Of a stretch of 64,000 nucleotides of DNA, positions 1 to 8,371 are shown one piece after another. Below the pieces are notes generated by a model. That model ran no database searches, was not told the origin of the DNA, and saw only the letters and a program-made list of their open reading frames with translations. Numbering within the stretch: position 1 is the stretch's first letter; every line of letters starts with the position of its first letter. The DNA is from Streptomyces violens (GTDB taxonomy: Bacteria; Actinomycetota; Actinomycetes; Streptomycetales; Streptomycetaceae): NCBI RefSeq assembly GCF_000717745.1, contig NZ_JOBH01000012.1:124001-188000 (forward strand). Direction: 5' to 3'. The position numbers and the translations under genes were made by a program.

Positions 1-309
1 GTGGCGGAGGCCATCAACAGCCACGCGATCGAGGTGTTCCGCGGCGAGGGGGCGCGCTGGCTGCACTTCGGCTTCACCCCGTTCACCGGGCTCGATCCCG
101 CGTGCGAAGTGCCCGGTCACAGCCCGGCGTTCCGGTGGCTGGTGGGCAAGCTGTGGGAGCGCGGCGATGCCGTGTATCCCGCGCGCAGCCAGCTCGCCTA
201 CAAGGAGAAGTGGGCGCCGGACGTGGTGATCCCGGAGTACATCGCCTTCCGCGGGCGGGCCTCCCTCAGGTCGCTGACCCATGTCTTCCGGGCGGCCAAC
301 GCGCTGTAG
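1..309 (+). CDS. DUF2156/LPG-synthetase-like protein, C-terminal part (5' end outside window)
   Basis: The reading frame is open from the first base, so this is probably the 3' end of a longer gene. The visible 102 residues resemble the C-terminal end of the DUF2156 (phosphatidylglycerol lysyltransferase-like, GNAT-fold) domain: a FTPFTGLD segment, then YKEKWAPD and a final region near PEYIAF. Family members transfer aminoacyl groups to lipids or are uncharacterised. The stop is followed after 38 bases by a desaturase with its own good RBS, so the two genes are probably co-transcribed and may both act on membrane lipids. The substrate cannot be named from this fragment. Confidence 0.6.
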   Translation: MAEAINSHAIEVFRGEGARWLHFGFTPFTGLDPACEVPGHSPAFRWLVGKLWERGDAVYPARSQLAYKEKWAPDVVIPEYIAFRGRASLRSLTHVFRAANAL

Positions 310-347
310 CCGTGCGCCGCCACCCACACTGCAGGAGGCCATCCGGC

Positions 348-1412
348 ATGACCCACGCATCCCCGTACCGTTCCGGCGCGCTGTCCGGCGCACCGTTCAC
401 CGAGCTCTTCCGCCAGGTCAAGGACGCGGGTCTGCTCGCGCTGCGACCCGGTTACTACGCCTGGCGGCTGACGCTGAACGCGGCGCTGTGCGGCGCCGGT
501 CTGGCGGCGTTCCTCCTCCTCGGCGCCTCCTGGTGGCAGCTCGCCGTCGCCGTGTACCTGGCGCTGTGCTCCGTACAGTGCGCGTTCATGGGCCACGACG
601 CGGGTCACAAGGCGATGTTCCGCGACAAGCGCGCCGCCACCGCCGTGGGGCTGATCCATCTGAATCTGGTCAACGGGATCAGCTACGGCTGGTGGGTGAA
701 CCACCACAACCGTCATCACAGTCACCCCAACCACATCGACCGCGATCCCGACATCGCCCGCCGCACCGCCGTCTTCCATGTGAAGCAGTACGCGACCCGG
801 AACGCCCGGCAGCGGTTCATCGTGCGCCATCAGGCGGTGCTCTTCTTCGTGCTGCTGGTCCTGGAGGCGTACAAGATCCAGAAGACCTCGGTACTGGCGG
901 TCGTCCGCGGGGTGATGCGGCGCCCTCTCCTGGAGGGCGCCCTGCTGCTGGCGCACGCCGTCGTCTTCCTGGGCACGCTGTTCCTCGTGCTGCCGCCGCT
1001 CCACGCCGTGGCGTTCCTGCTGGTCCACCAGGCCGCGACAGGGGTGTACCTCGGCCTGGTCTTCGCGCCCAACCACAAGGGCATGGCGGTGCGCGAGGGC
1101 GAGGAGGAGGCGCTGGACTGGCTGGAGCGGCAGGTGCTGACGTCGCGCAACGTCCGGCCCTCGGTCCTGACCGACTTCCTGTACGGCGGCCTGAACTACC
1201 AGATCGAGCACCACTTGTTCCCGGCGATGCCGCAGCGGAACCTCGGCCGGTGCCGGAAGATCGTACGCAGGTACTGCGTGCTGCACGGACTGCCGTACCG
1301 GGAGCTCGGGTTCGCCGCTTCCTACCGGGAGGTCGCGGGCTTCCTGCACGAGGTCAGCGCCCCGATGCGGGCGGATCAGGAGCGGGCGGGACGCCACCGG
1401 CGAGCGCTCTGA
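348..1412 (+). CDS. Membrane fatty acid desaturase
   Basis: A 354-residue integral-membrane, non-haem di-iron desaturase or hydroxylase that uses O2 on acyl lipids or acyl-CoA. The three histidine boxes are visible: HDAGH (about residues 83-87), HNRHH (about 120-124) and QIEHH near the C terminus, with hydrophobic stretches around residues 45-78 and 165-230. The ATG at 348 was chosen because GCAGGAGG lies 9 bases upstream; longer in-frame starts would overlap the preceding gene. A perfect hairpin follows the stop. It could serve membrane lipid homeostasis or supply an unsaturated acyl chain to the neighbouring PKS locus; the terminator between them favours separate transcription. Confidence 0.88.
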   Translation: MTHASPYRSGALSGAPFTELFRQVKDAGLLALRPGYYAWRLTLNAALCGAGLAAFLLLGASWWQLAVAVYLALCSVQCAFMGHDAGHKAMFRDKRAATAVGLIHLNLVNGISYGWWVNHHNRHHSHPNHIDRDPDIARRTAVFHVKQYATRNARQRFIVRHQAVLFFVLLVLEAYKIQKTSVLAVVRGVMRRPLLEGALLLAHAVVFLGTLFLVLPPLHAVAFLLVHQAATGVYLGLVFAPNHKGMAVREGEEEALDWLERQVLTSRNVRPSVLTDFLYGGLNYQIEHHLFPAMPQRNLGRCRKIVRRYCVLHGLPYRELGFAASYREVAGFLHEVSAPMRADQERAGRHRRAL

Positions 1413-1415
1413 AGT

Positions 1416-1449
1416 CCGGCCGCCCTCCGTGGGGACGGAGGGCGGCCGG
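1416..1449. terminator. Bidirectional rho-independent-type hairpin between desaturase and SARP gene
   Basis: Two perfectly complementary 15-base arms (1416-1430 and 1435-1449) flank a GGGG loop. It lies between two convergent genes, so it can end transcription from both sides. There is no U-tract, as is usual in Streptomyces. Confidence 0.85.
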
Positions 1450-1481
1450 CGCGGCGTGTGCGGCGCGGAGGCCGCCGGTTC

Positions 1482-2291
1482 TCAGCTGCGGGACGGTATC
1501 CGCGCCGCGTGCACGGCCGACACCGGGCCGCTGGCCAGCGCCGGGTCATGGACCAGGATGGCGTGCTCCACGCGGCGCAGGGACGGCGAGGGATCGACGC
1601 CGAGCTGCTCGATCAAGGACTGCCAGGTCTGCCGGCAGGTGTCCAGCGCCTCGGCCTGCCGGCCCGAGCGGTACAGCGCGACCATGAGCTGTTCGCAGAA
1701 GCGTTCGCGCAGGGGGTTGGCCAGGTGGGCCTCCCGCAGTTCCGCCAGGACCGCCGTCCCCCGGCCGAGCAGCAGCTCACTGTCGAACAGCGTCTCCAGG
1801 GCCCGCAACCGGTGCTCCTCGTACCGTGCGGCGGCGGCCTTGCCCAGCGGGCCGCCGGGGCTGCCGCCGCAGACGGCCCCGCGCCACAGCCGCAGCGCGC
1901 CGCGCAGCAGGGTGACGGCCTCCTCGGGCGCGTCGGCGCGCAGCCGTTCGGCGCGCGCCGCGCTCTCCATGAAGGCCGTGGCGTCCAGTTGCGCGCCGTC
2001 CATGAGGAGCTGGTAGCCGTACGGCAGACAGACCAGGCGTGGCCGGTCCCGGCCCGGCTCGATCACCCTGAGCTTCTTGCGGAGCCGGCTGGCGTGGGCC
2101 TGCAGGGCGTTGGCCGCGCCGGCCGGGGCCGACTCCCCCCACAGTTCGGCCATCAGCGTCTCACTGGACACCGCCTTCCCCTCGCTCACCAGAAGGGCCT
2201 GCAGCAGCATGCGCTGAAATCCGCCGGCCACCGTGACACGGCCCTCCGGAGAAAGCATTTCCAAGCCACCGAGAATCCTGAACTCGATCAT
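1482..2291 (-). CDS. SARP-family transcriptional activator
   Basis: A 269-residue regulator of the AfsR/DnrI/RedD type. The N-terminal winged-helix DNA-binding region (about 1-95) contains the GGFQRMLLQALL recognition area, and the bacterial transcriptional activation domain (BTAD) follows at about 100-250, containing YRSGRQAEAL and LGVDPSPSL. The length is that of the short SARPs without ATPase domains. It starts 23 bases after the type II thioesterase stop and is the last gene of the leftward operon, so it probably belongs to the PKS locus. SARPs bind direct repeats spaced at 11 bp; three such repeats occur at 7998-8030 in the divergent promoter region, which makes this the likely pathway-specific activator. 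No TTA codon is seen. Confidence 0.9.
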   Translation of the reverse strand: MIEFRILGGLEMLSPEGRVTVAGGFQRMLLQALLVSEGKAVSSETLMAELWGESAPAGAANALQAHASRLRKKLRVIEPGRDRPRLVCLPYGYQLLMDGAQLDATAFMESAARAERLRADAPEEAVTLLRGALRLWRGAVCGGSPGGPLGKAAAARYEEHRLRALETLFDSELLLGRGTAVLAELREAHLANPLRERFCEQLMVALYRSGRQAEALDTCRQTWQSLIEQLGVDPSPSLRRVEHAILVHDPALASGPVSAVHAARIPSRS

Positions 2292-2314
2292 GGCGCAGAC
2301 GCTATATCGACCGG

Positions 2315-3097
2315 CTATCGTCCGGCTTTTCGGTCGGTATCGAGTTTTCCCTGCTGTGAAACCCGCTGGATGTGCCGGGTGAAATCCGTCGCGACGGCCA
2401 GGGCGTGCTCGGTGAGGTAGAAATGCCCTCCCGGGAATTCACTGATCCCCAGGAACGCGGGTGTACGGCCGGACCACTCGCTGAGCCCGCCGGGCTCCAG
2501 CGTCGGATCGGACCGGCCGCCGTACGCGGCGACCGGGCAGCCGACGCCGGCTCCGTCATCGCGGTAGTCGGCGACGAGAGCCAGGTCGGCGCGGACGGCG
2601 GGCAGCACCAGCGCGAGCAGTTCGGGGTCCGCGCCGGCCTCTTCCGGCAGCACGCCGAAGCGCCGGATCGCCGCGGCGAACTCCCCGTCGGGCAGCGGCA
2701 GCAGCGCATCCACCGGCCGGAACCGCTCGGGCGCCCAGCCGGACACGCCGAGCAGCGCCGGCCCGGTGCCGCCGTCCTCCTCGATCGCCACGGCCAGCCG
2801 GTAGCCCAGCAGCGCGCCCAGGCTGTGCCCGAAGAACGCGTACGGCCGGTCGTCCAGCTCCGCTTCGATCGCCTCGTGCAACGCCTCGACCAGCGGCCCC
2901 GTCCGCCGGTACGGCGGCTCGGAGCGGCGCTCCTGGCGCCCCGGCAGCTGGACGACCCGCACTTCGACGCCGGGGAGCAGCGCGGCCCACCGGTGGTAGA
3001 ACGCGGCGCTGCCCCCGGCGTGCGGGAAGAAGAACAGCTGCCGGTCCGCGCCGGGACGGGCCTCGGGGGTGTGGAACCAGCGGCCCGGCGGCGTCAT
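2315..3097 (-). CDS. Type II (editing) thioesterase
   Basis: A 260-residue alpha/beta hydrolase of the GrsT/TEII family, which hydrolyses mis-primed or stalled acyl groups from carrier proteins. Visible are FFPHAGGS (about 23-30, oxyanion region), the nucleophile motif GHSLG (Ser92), an Asp in GGRSDP and the catalytic His in GGHFYL. The ATG overlaps the stop of the hotdog gene as ATGA, so translation is coupled. It fits as a proofreading enzyme for the PKS at 8372, which has no terminal thioesterase domain; it might also contribute to product release. Confidence 0.9.
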   Translation of the reverse strand: MTPPGRWFHTPEARPGADRQLFFFPHAGGSAAFYHRWAALLPGVEVRVVQLPGRQERRSEPPYRRTGPLVEALHEAIEAELDDRPYAFFGHSLGALLGYRLAVAIEEDGGTGPALLGVSGWAPERFRPVDALLPLPDGEFAAAIRRFGVLPEEAGADPELLALVLPAVRADLALVADYRDDGAGVGCPVAAYGGRSDPTLEPGGLSEWSGRTPAFLGISEFPGGHFYLTEHALAVATDFTRHIQRVSQQGKLDTDRKAGR

Positions 3098-3612
3098 TCC
3101 GCACCCCCTTCCGCCGCGCCGCGCATCCGCTCGGCGAAGTCCGCGTCCGGGATGACGCTCGCGCGGGCCTGGGCGGCCGGGCGGCCCCCGGCGTCCACGA
3201 TGCGGGCGTTGGCGACCATCCGGCGCCGGCCCGCGTGGACGAGTTCGGCGTGCACGCTGTACGTGTCGCCGGGCCGCACCGCCCGGAGGAAGTCGATGTC
3301 CAGGTTCAGGGTGATCATGGGGTGGGCGCGGTCCCCGTGGCTCATCCCGGCGGCGCAGCAGGCGTCGTCGAGCACCATGGCGAGGTACCCGGCGTGCACC
3401 CCGCTCCCCGCGAAGTTGGCCAGCTCCCGCGGGGGCCGCCAGGTCTCGTCGACACCGCCGCGCCGCGCTCCGGTCACCCGCAGCCCCAGCAGGGCGTGGT
3501 GGGCGCCGTGCGGCACCTCTCCGTCGGCCAGGGCCTGCAGCATCTGCGCCCCGGTCAGCTCGTGCCACCGCGCGAGCATCGCGCTCTCCATCGTCTCCGG
3601 CATGTCCGGCAT
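3094..3612 (-). CDS. PaaI-type hotdog-fold thioesterase
   Basis: About 172 residues with the PaaI/4HBT hotdog pattern: GSGVHAGYLAMVLDDACC followed by a strand-rich half containing LDIDFLRAVRPGDTY. Such proteins hydrolyse acyl-CoA or acyl-ACP thioesters, or act as dehydratase-like folds. The start is ambiguous: ATG 3612 and ATG 3603 both lie near a weak GGGA. It is placed 7 bases after the acyl-CoA dehydrogenase stop and overlaps the TEII start by 4 bases, so the gene lies within a tight leftward operon and probably handles a CoA or ACP intermediate of the same pathway. Confidence 0.8.
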   Translation of the reverse strand: MPDMPETMESAMLARWHELTGAQMLQALADGEVPHGAHHALLGLRVTGARRGGVDETWRPPRELANFAGSGVHAGYLAMVLDDACCAAGMSHGDRAHPMITLNLDIDFLRAVRPGDTYSVHAELVHAGRRRMVANARIVDAGGRPAAQARASVIPDADFAERMRGAAEGGAE

Positions 3613-3619
3613 CGTCCCA

Positions 3620-4768
3620 TCAGGACAGGACAAGGGGGGAGCCGTCGGCGTAGGCGAGCAGCGGGCCGGCGGTGCTGGTGCGGGACGGCGGGTGGAAGGC
3701 CAGCGGCCGGACGGCGGCCGCGAGCAGCGAGCCTTCCGGCGAGCGGATGAAGTCCATGCCGCCGAGCAGTTCCAGGGCGAGGTCGGCGGCGCCGGACAGC
3801 GTTTCCTGGGCGGCGTACCGGGCGACGAGCACGGCGGCGACCGCCTCCTCGCCCGCCAGGTCGCCGTCGCGGACCGCGCGGGCCGTGCCCTCCAGCAGGA
3901 GGTGGGCCGACTCGGCGCGGACCACGAGCGCGGCCCGGTCGGTGAGGCTGCCCCGCGCCTGCTCCAGTACGCGCTGGACGAGGGCGGCGGCGGCACCGGT
4001 GTACCCAGCGGAGATCAGCAGTTCGAACCAGACGAAGCCGGCGCTCTGCATCTCCGACAGCCGGTCGGGGCCTTCCCCGTCGGCGGTGGTGCGCAGGACC
4101 AGCTCCTCGGGCACGAACACGTCCGTGAGCCGCACCTCGTCGCTCTCCGCCGCGGCGAGCGCACTGTTGCCCCAGAAGGGGTGCACGGTGATGCCGGGCG
4201 TGTCCGCGGTGACCAGCGCGACGGCCAGTTCCGGCTGCCCGTCGGCGCCGGGGACCGTGACGCTCGCGGTGAGCAGGTCCATCGAGCGGGACAGGCTGCA
4301 CGGCTTCTTGGCGCCGTTGAGGAGGTAGCCGCCGTCGGCCGGCTTCGCGGTGACCGCGGGAGCGAGGATGTTCTGCTGGGTGCGCCCCTCGGCCCAGCCG
4401 GACGCCATCAGCTTCCGGCCGGGCACGACGCCGGCCAGCAGGTCGCGCTGGGCGACGGTGAGGCCGTCGGCACGGCCGGCCAGCGAGTAGAGCATCGCGG
4501 CCGTGAAGTGGTGCATGGTCGCGGCGGCGGCGAGGGAGGGCGAGTACGAGCCGAGGGCCCGCATCACGCGTACGGCGTCCACGGGGTCGGCGCCGCGGCC
4601 GCCGAAGGCGGCGGGCACCAGCAGCCCGGCGCCGCCGTGGTCGCGGAAGAGCGCGATCACCGGACTGCCGACCTGTTCCCGGTCGGTCAGGTCGATCTCC
4701 TCCAGGGCCTTGCCGAGGCCCGGGTGGTACTGCTCGCAGGTGGTGCGGGCGGTTTCCAGGGAGCGCAT
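3620..4768 (-). CDS. Acyl-CoA dehydrogenase family flavoprotein
   Basis: A 382-residue FAD enzyme with the acyl-CoA dehydrogenase layout: N-terminal helical domain (LVPAAFGGRGADPVDAV near residue 50), middle beta domain (GYLLNGAKKPCSLSR, about 140-155) and C-terminal helical bundle. Family members introduce an alpha,beta double bond into acyl-CoA or acyl-ACP. Start: AAGGTGA lies 6 bases upstream of ATG 4768. The gap to the upstream aldehyde dehydrogenase gene is 5 bases. In this locus it may desaturate a PKS-derived or ligase-activated acyl chain; the carrier (CoA or ACP) cannot be decided by reading. Confidence 0.85.
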   Translation of the reverse strand: MRSLETARTTCEQYHPGLGKALEEIDLTDREQVGSPVIALFRDHGGAGLLVPAAFGGRGADPVDAVRVMRALGSYSPSLAAAATMHHFTAAMLYSLAGRADGLTVAQRDLLAGVVPGRKLMASGWAEGRTQQNILAPAVTAKPADGGYLLNGAKKPCSLSRSMDLLTASVTVPGADGQPELAVALVTADTPGITVHPFWGNSALAAAESDEVRLTDVFVPEELVLRTTADGEGPDRLSEMQSAGFVWFELLISAGYTGAAAALVQRVLEQARGSLTDRAALVVRAESAHLLLEGTARAVRDGDLAGEEAVAAVLVARYAAQETLSGAADLALELLGGMDFIRSPEGSLLAAAVRPLAFHPPSRTSTAGPLLAYADGSPLVLS

Positions 4769-4773
4769 TGAAG

Positions 4774-6465
4774 TCACCTTTCGCCGAAGACCGCGTGCCG
4801 CGGGCTGACGCCGGAGCTGATGCCGACGCCCTGGAGGTGCGAGGTGGTCAGCATGGGGTAGTTGGCCTCGCCGTGCACGCCGCCGGTCAGGCCGGTGCCG
4901 CCGTGGCTGGGCAGGCAGGGCAGGAAGCCGATGTGCGAGTCGTTGACCTTGAGCAGGCCGCCGTTGCCCACCCGTCGCACGAATGCGTCCACGACGGAGG
5001 TGCTCCGTGTCCACAGGGAGTTGCGCAGGCCGTAGGCGTTGGCGTTGAGGAAGTCCCAGAACCGGTCGAGCAGCACGTCGTCGGCGGCCGGTTCGGCGAC
5101 GATGACCGGAAGCAGCGGGAAGAACGTCTCACGGCGTACCATCTCCAGCTCCCGGGCGCCCGCGAGGCCGTCGACGCGGACCACGGTCGGCTCCAGGAAG
5201 ACCCCGGTCTGCGACCGTGTCCCGTCGGCCTCCGTACGGTGCCCGCCGCACACCAGCTCGGCACCGGAGCGCAGCGCCTCCTCCAGCAGGGCGAAGAACC
5301 GCTCGCTGCGCCGGACGGGAGAGAGCAGTACGTCCTCGTCACCGGGGTGGCCGGGGCGGATGTCGCGGGCCTTGGCCGTCACCTCGGCGAGCAGCTCGTC
5401 GGCGATGTCCGGGTGGGCGAGGACGTAGTTGGGGACCATGCAGATCTGGCCCGAGCCGTAGAACGCCTCGGTGACGGCCTCGGCAGCGAGCGGCAGGTCG
5501 GCGTCCTTCCAGACCACGATGCCGTCGTTGCCCGCGAGTTCGAGGACGGGCTTCTTGCCGGCGGCGATGCAGCGCAGCTGGAAGCGGAGCCCTTCCTCGC
5601 TGCCGCCGATGTAGAAGATGTCGTCGACGAGGGGGCTGTCGAGCCACCGGGTGAGGGTACGCGCGGGGTTGCCGCAGACGGCACCCAGGGCTCCGGGCGG
5701 CGCGCCCGCGTCCATCAGGGCCGGCCCGGCGAGTTCGCGCAGCAGGTACATGGTGCTGAGGGCGATGCTGCGCGGGGCGCGGACCACGACGGAGTTGCCC
5801 GCCATGAGCATCAGGACGGCGAGCGCGGCGCTGGGCGCCGGGGCGTTCTGCGGCGGGTTCAGACAGACCACGCCGTCGGGCCGGCGGTGGACGATGAGGC
5901 GGCGTCCGGCGTGCCGGAACTCGGTCCGCATGCACTGCCGGTACCAGGCGCAGCTCTCCTCGCCGTACAGCTCCAGCAGGCCGTCGAGCTGCCAGCGGGC
6001 GAGCCGCAGCGGGGTGCCCTCGGCGACCATCAGGTCCAGGAGTTCCGCGCCGTGCCGGAGCAGCCGTGCGCGGAAGAGCGGGCCGAGGGCCATGCGCTGG
6101 TCCAGGGGTACGGCGGCCCAGGCGGGTGCCGCGGCGGACGCGGCCTTGAGGGCGGCGTCGACGCCGGCATCGCCCGCGACGGCGACGCGGCCGATGACGT
6201 AGGGGTGCTGGGCGGCCTCCGATTCCGGGTCCGGGGAGCGTTCCAGCGCGCGCTTCAGGCCGACGCTGGTGAAGACGTCCTCCAGCAGGGAGCCGGCGCT
6301 GACGGTGTAGACCCAGCCCTCCCCTTCGACGTCCCGGCCTCCGATGTACGAGGAGTAGCTGAGCAGCGGCCGTTCGCGGGCCGGCGGTGCGGCCGGCGCG
6401 CCGTCCGGTGCGGCGGTGCTGCGGGGAGAGAACCCCACGGTGCCTCCAACGGTCGTATCGGTCAC
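4774..6465 (-). CDS. Aldehyde dehydrogenase family protein
   Basis: A 563-residue NAD(P)-dependent dehydrogenase of the ALDH superfamily. The catalytic cysteine is in SGQICMV (Cys342); the conserved Glu region reads PVLELAGNDG, a departure from the usual ELGGK. About 60 extra N-terminal residues, rich in Ala and Pro, precede the fold. GTG 6465 is chosen because its bases overlap the stop of the CoA-transferase as GTGA. Within a run of acyl-CoA enzymes it could oxidise an aldehyde released by, or reduced from, the PKS product. An acyl-CoA reductase role working in the reverse direction is the main alternative. Confidence 0.85.
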   Translation of the reverse strand: MTDTTVGGTVGFSPRSTAAPDGAPAAPPARERPLLSYSSYIGGRDVEGEGWVYTVSAGSLLEDVFTSVGLKRALERSPDPESEAAQHPYVIGRVAVAGDAGVDAALKAASAAAPAWAAVPLDQRMALGPLFRARLLRHGAELLDLMVAEGTPLRLARWQLDGLLELYGEESCAWYRQCMRTEFRHAGRRLIVHRRPDGVVCLNPPQNAPAPSAALAVLMLMAGNSVVVRAPRSIALSTMYLLRELAGPALMDAGAPPGALGAVCGNPARTLTRWLDSPLVDDIFYIGGSEEGLRFQLRCIAAGKKPVLELAGNDGIVVWKDADLPLAAEAVTEAFYGSGQICMVPNYVLAHPDIADELLAEVTAKARDIRPGHPGDEDVLLSPVRRSERFFALLEEALRSGAELVCGGHRTEADGTRSQTGVFLEPTVVRVDGLAGARELEMVRRETFFPLLPVIVAEPAADDVLLDRFWDFLNANAYGLRNSLWTRSTSVVDAFVRRVGNGGLLKVNDSHIGFLPCLPSHGGTGLTGGVHGEANYPMLTTSHLQGVGISSGVSPRHAVFGER

Positions 6466-7913
6466 GGGCCCACGGGCGCGGGGCGCCACTGCGGTGCCGA
6501 GGAACCTCGCGGTACCAGCACCGGGTCGTCGAAGCCCGCGGGGGTCTCGCTGAGGCGGACGGGCGGGACGATGTGCCGCAGCTCCCCCAGCGGGGTGGCG
6601 CGGGTCTCCCACTCGGGGTCCGGCGGGACGGCGTCCTCGGCGAGTCCGGCGATCAGTTCCGGCTCCCAGCTGCCCAGTTCCCAGCACCAGTTGGCGACGC
6701 CGGCGAGCGAGACGCGCACGGCGTAGCTGCCGCCTTCCTCCGCCCGGCGGACGGCCGCCGCCATGATGCCGGCGGCGGCGAGGTAGGAGGCGAGGTAGTC
6801 GCAGAGGATCCGGCCCGGCGGCAGCCCGGGTGCCTCGCCGCCGCCTTCGCGCAGGCTGATGCCGGTGAATGCCTGGGCCTGCTGGTCGAAGCCGCCGCGG
6901 TCGCGCCAGGGCCCGGTGTGTCCGTAGGCGGTGAGGGAGCAGTGAATGAGCCCCGGGCGGGCGGCCGCGCACTCCTCGGCGGTGAGGCCGAGCCGGGCGG
7001 CCTTCGCCGGGCGGTAGTTGAGGACGAAGACGTCGGCGTCGCGCAGCAGCCGGTCGAACGTGTCGCGGCCGGTGCCGCGGTGGTGCAGGTCCAGCCGGGC
7101 CGACCGCATGCCGCTGCCCGACTCGTGCCAGACGGCGTCGTGCTCGAAGGAGTCCGGTTCGCACACATGCAGCACGTCGGCGCCGTACTCGGCCAGCGTC
7201 CGCCCGGTCGCGGTACCCGCCAGGATGTGGGTGAACTGCAGGCAGCGCAGCGAGGACAGCGGCCGGGGCCCGGTCGGCAGCGGGACGGCGGGGCCGTCGG
7301 CGATCCGCTCCACCGTCACCAGCGGCTCGGCCAGTACCGCGCGGCCCTGCGGGTGGGCGAGGAACTCCTCCCGGGTACGGGCGATGACGAGCGGGACGGC
7401 CCGCTCGGCCGCCGCCTCCTCCAGCGCTGCCGCGTCCCAGCGGCGGACGGCGGCGGCGATGTGCTCCCTGGTGTGCGCACAGTCCAGGAGGCTGAGCAGT
7501 TCGTCCCGGGTGCGCGGATAGCAGGCGATGGGGATGACCCAGCGGTCGTCGGCGGTGCGGTAGAAGTCCCAGACCGCCGGTGCCATGCCGGTCAGGCCGG
7601 CCAGCGAGCCCATGCTGGAGAAGTAGCCGTTGAGCGTGGCACCGCCGCCCAGGAACGGGGACATGCGGTGCAGGCCCCGGCCCAGGTCCAGGGACAGGTA
7701 CTGGTCCCGGCCCGTGCGGAGATGCCAGATCCGGGCGGCGCCGACGGCCGCGGCGAGCAGCGACACCCCGATCGCGGCCGACATGCGCAGCGGGCTCCGG
7801 ACGTACGGATGGCAGCCGGTCACAGTCAGACCGCTCACCGCGGATTCCCGGCTCAGGCCGATCGTTTTCAGCGTGCTGTCCAGTTCCCTGGTGAAGTCGA
7901 ACCCGTCCTCCAT
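6462..7913 (-). CDS. Two-half CaiB/BaiF (family III) CoA-transferase-like protein
   Basis: About 483 residues. The C-terminal half begins with the family III Rossmann start (SSLRCLQFTHILAGTATG, then GADVLHVCEPD) and reaches the expected catalytic Asp in GRILCDYLAS. The N-terminal half repeats only the later part of the fold (SAAIGVSLLAAA... LRTGRDQYLSLDL), and the Asp expected before the helix is absent. Family III enzymes move CoA between carboxylic acids. Start: ATG 7913, five bases after GAGG; the adjacent ATG 7916 is the alternative. It is the first gene of the leftward operon, divergent from the ACP gene. A similar two-half protein occurs at 43463. Confidence 0.75.
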   Translation of the reverse strand: MEDGFDFTRELDSTLKTIGLSRESAVSGLTVTGCHPYVRSPLRMSAAIGVSLLAAAVGAARIWHLRTGRDQYLSLDLGRGLHRMSPFLGGGATLNGYFSSMGSLAGLTGMAPAVWDFYRTADDRWVIPIACYPRTRDELLSLLDCAHTREHIAAAVRRWDAAALEEAAAERAVPLVIARTREEFLAHPQGRAVLAEPLVTVERIADGPAVPLPTGPRPLSSLRCLQFTHILAGTATGRTLAEYGADVLHVCEPDSFEHDAVWHESGSGMRSARLDLHHRGTGRDTFDRLLRDADVFVLNYRPAKAARLGLTAEECAAARPGLIHCSLTAYGHTGPWRDRGGFDQQAQAFTGISLREGGGEAPGLPPGRILCDYLASYLAAAGIMAAAVRRAEEGGSYAVRVSLAGVANWCWELGSWEPELIAGLAEDAVPPDPEWETRATPLGELRHIVPPVRLSETPAGFDDPVLVPRGSSAPQWRPAPVGP

Positions 7914-8047
7914 CATTCCCTCGATTCTCTGCCGGCAGGCGCGTTTTCGGTGCGGGCCGCCGAGTCTGCCATTGCCGGAACCGGGCCGGAACACAGAGTC
8001 AGCGCACTGTCAGCAGCGTGTCAGCACCGTTTGCTTGACTGCCGACC
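7914..8047. promoter_or_regulatory. Divergent promoter region of the PKS locus
   Basis: 134 bases separate the first genes of the leftward and rightward operons. The right half holds three SARP-type direct repeats (separate entry). After the last repeat only 17 bases remain before the ACP start codon, including a TTGACT hexamer at 8035-8040 that could serve as a -10-like element. No recognisable promoter is seen for the leftward operon in the left half. Confidence 0.6.
7998..8030 (+). promoter_or_regulatory. Three tandem 11-bp SARP-type operator repeats
   Basis: Three head-to-tail units without spacers: GTCAGCGCACT (7998-8008), GTCAGCAGCGT (8009-8019) and GTCAGCACCGT (8020-8030). All share the GTCAGC heptamer core at one helical turn spacing, the arrangement known for DnrI/ActII-ORF4/RedD-type activators. 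The array ends 17 bases before the ACP start codon. The SARP encoded at 1482-2291 is the natural candidate ligand. Confidence 0.82.
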
Positions 8048-8356
8048 ATGGCGGACTCCGACGACCTTCACCGGCTCCCCCGCTCCGAGCGCCGGGAGGC
8101 GCTGGAGGAAATCCTTTCCAGGGAGTTCAAAGCCTGCCTTCTGATGGACGAAGAGGAGGAATTCCCGCTCGAGGAGAATTTCTTCGATCTCGGCCTCACC
8201 TCGCTGCGCGTCATGGAGCTGAAGCAGCGCCTGGAGACCCTGCTGAACTGCGAGATCAGCTCCAACGTGCTGTTCAACAGCCCCAATCTGGCGCGGCTTA
8301 CGGAGCACTTGGCCACCGACGTTCTGCCCGGCCTCTTCGACGAACCGGTCAGCTGA
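8048..8356 (+). CDS. Free-standing acyl carrier protein
   Basis: A 102-residue carrier protein with the phosphopantetheine attachment motif DLGLTSL (Ser52) and a short charged N-terminal extension before the four-helix core. No Shine-Dalgarno sequence precedes ATG 8048, and there is no other Met until residue 33. With the SARP array ending 17 bases upstream, the mRNA may be leaderless. The PKS encoded next (8372) already ends in its own ACP, so this discrete ACP probably serves loading or tailoring of the acyl chain, for example with the ligase at 14715 or the acyl-CoA dehydrogenase at 3620. Confidence 0.9.
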   Translation: MADSDDLHRLPRSERREALEEILSREFKACLLMDEEEEFPLEENFFDLGLTSLRVMELKQRLETLLNCEISSNVLFNSPNLARLTEHLATDVLPGLFDEPVS

Positions 8357-8371
8357 GAGAAGGAACCAGCC

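Noticed and set aside
2372..4771. 799-codon open frame antisense to thioesterase and dehydrogenase genes
   Set aside because: No recognisable domains; the minus strand carries four coherent, overlapping enzyme genes.
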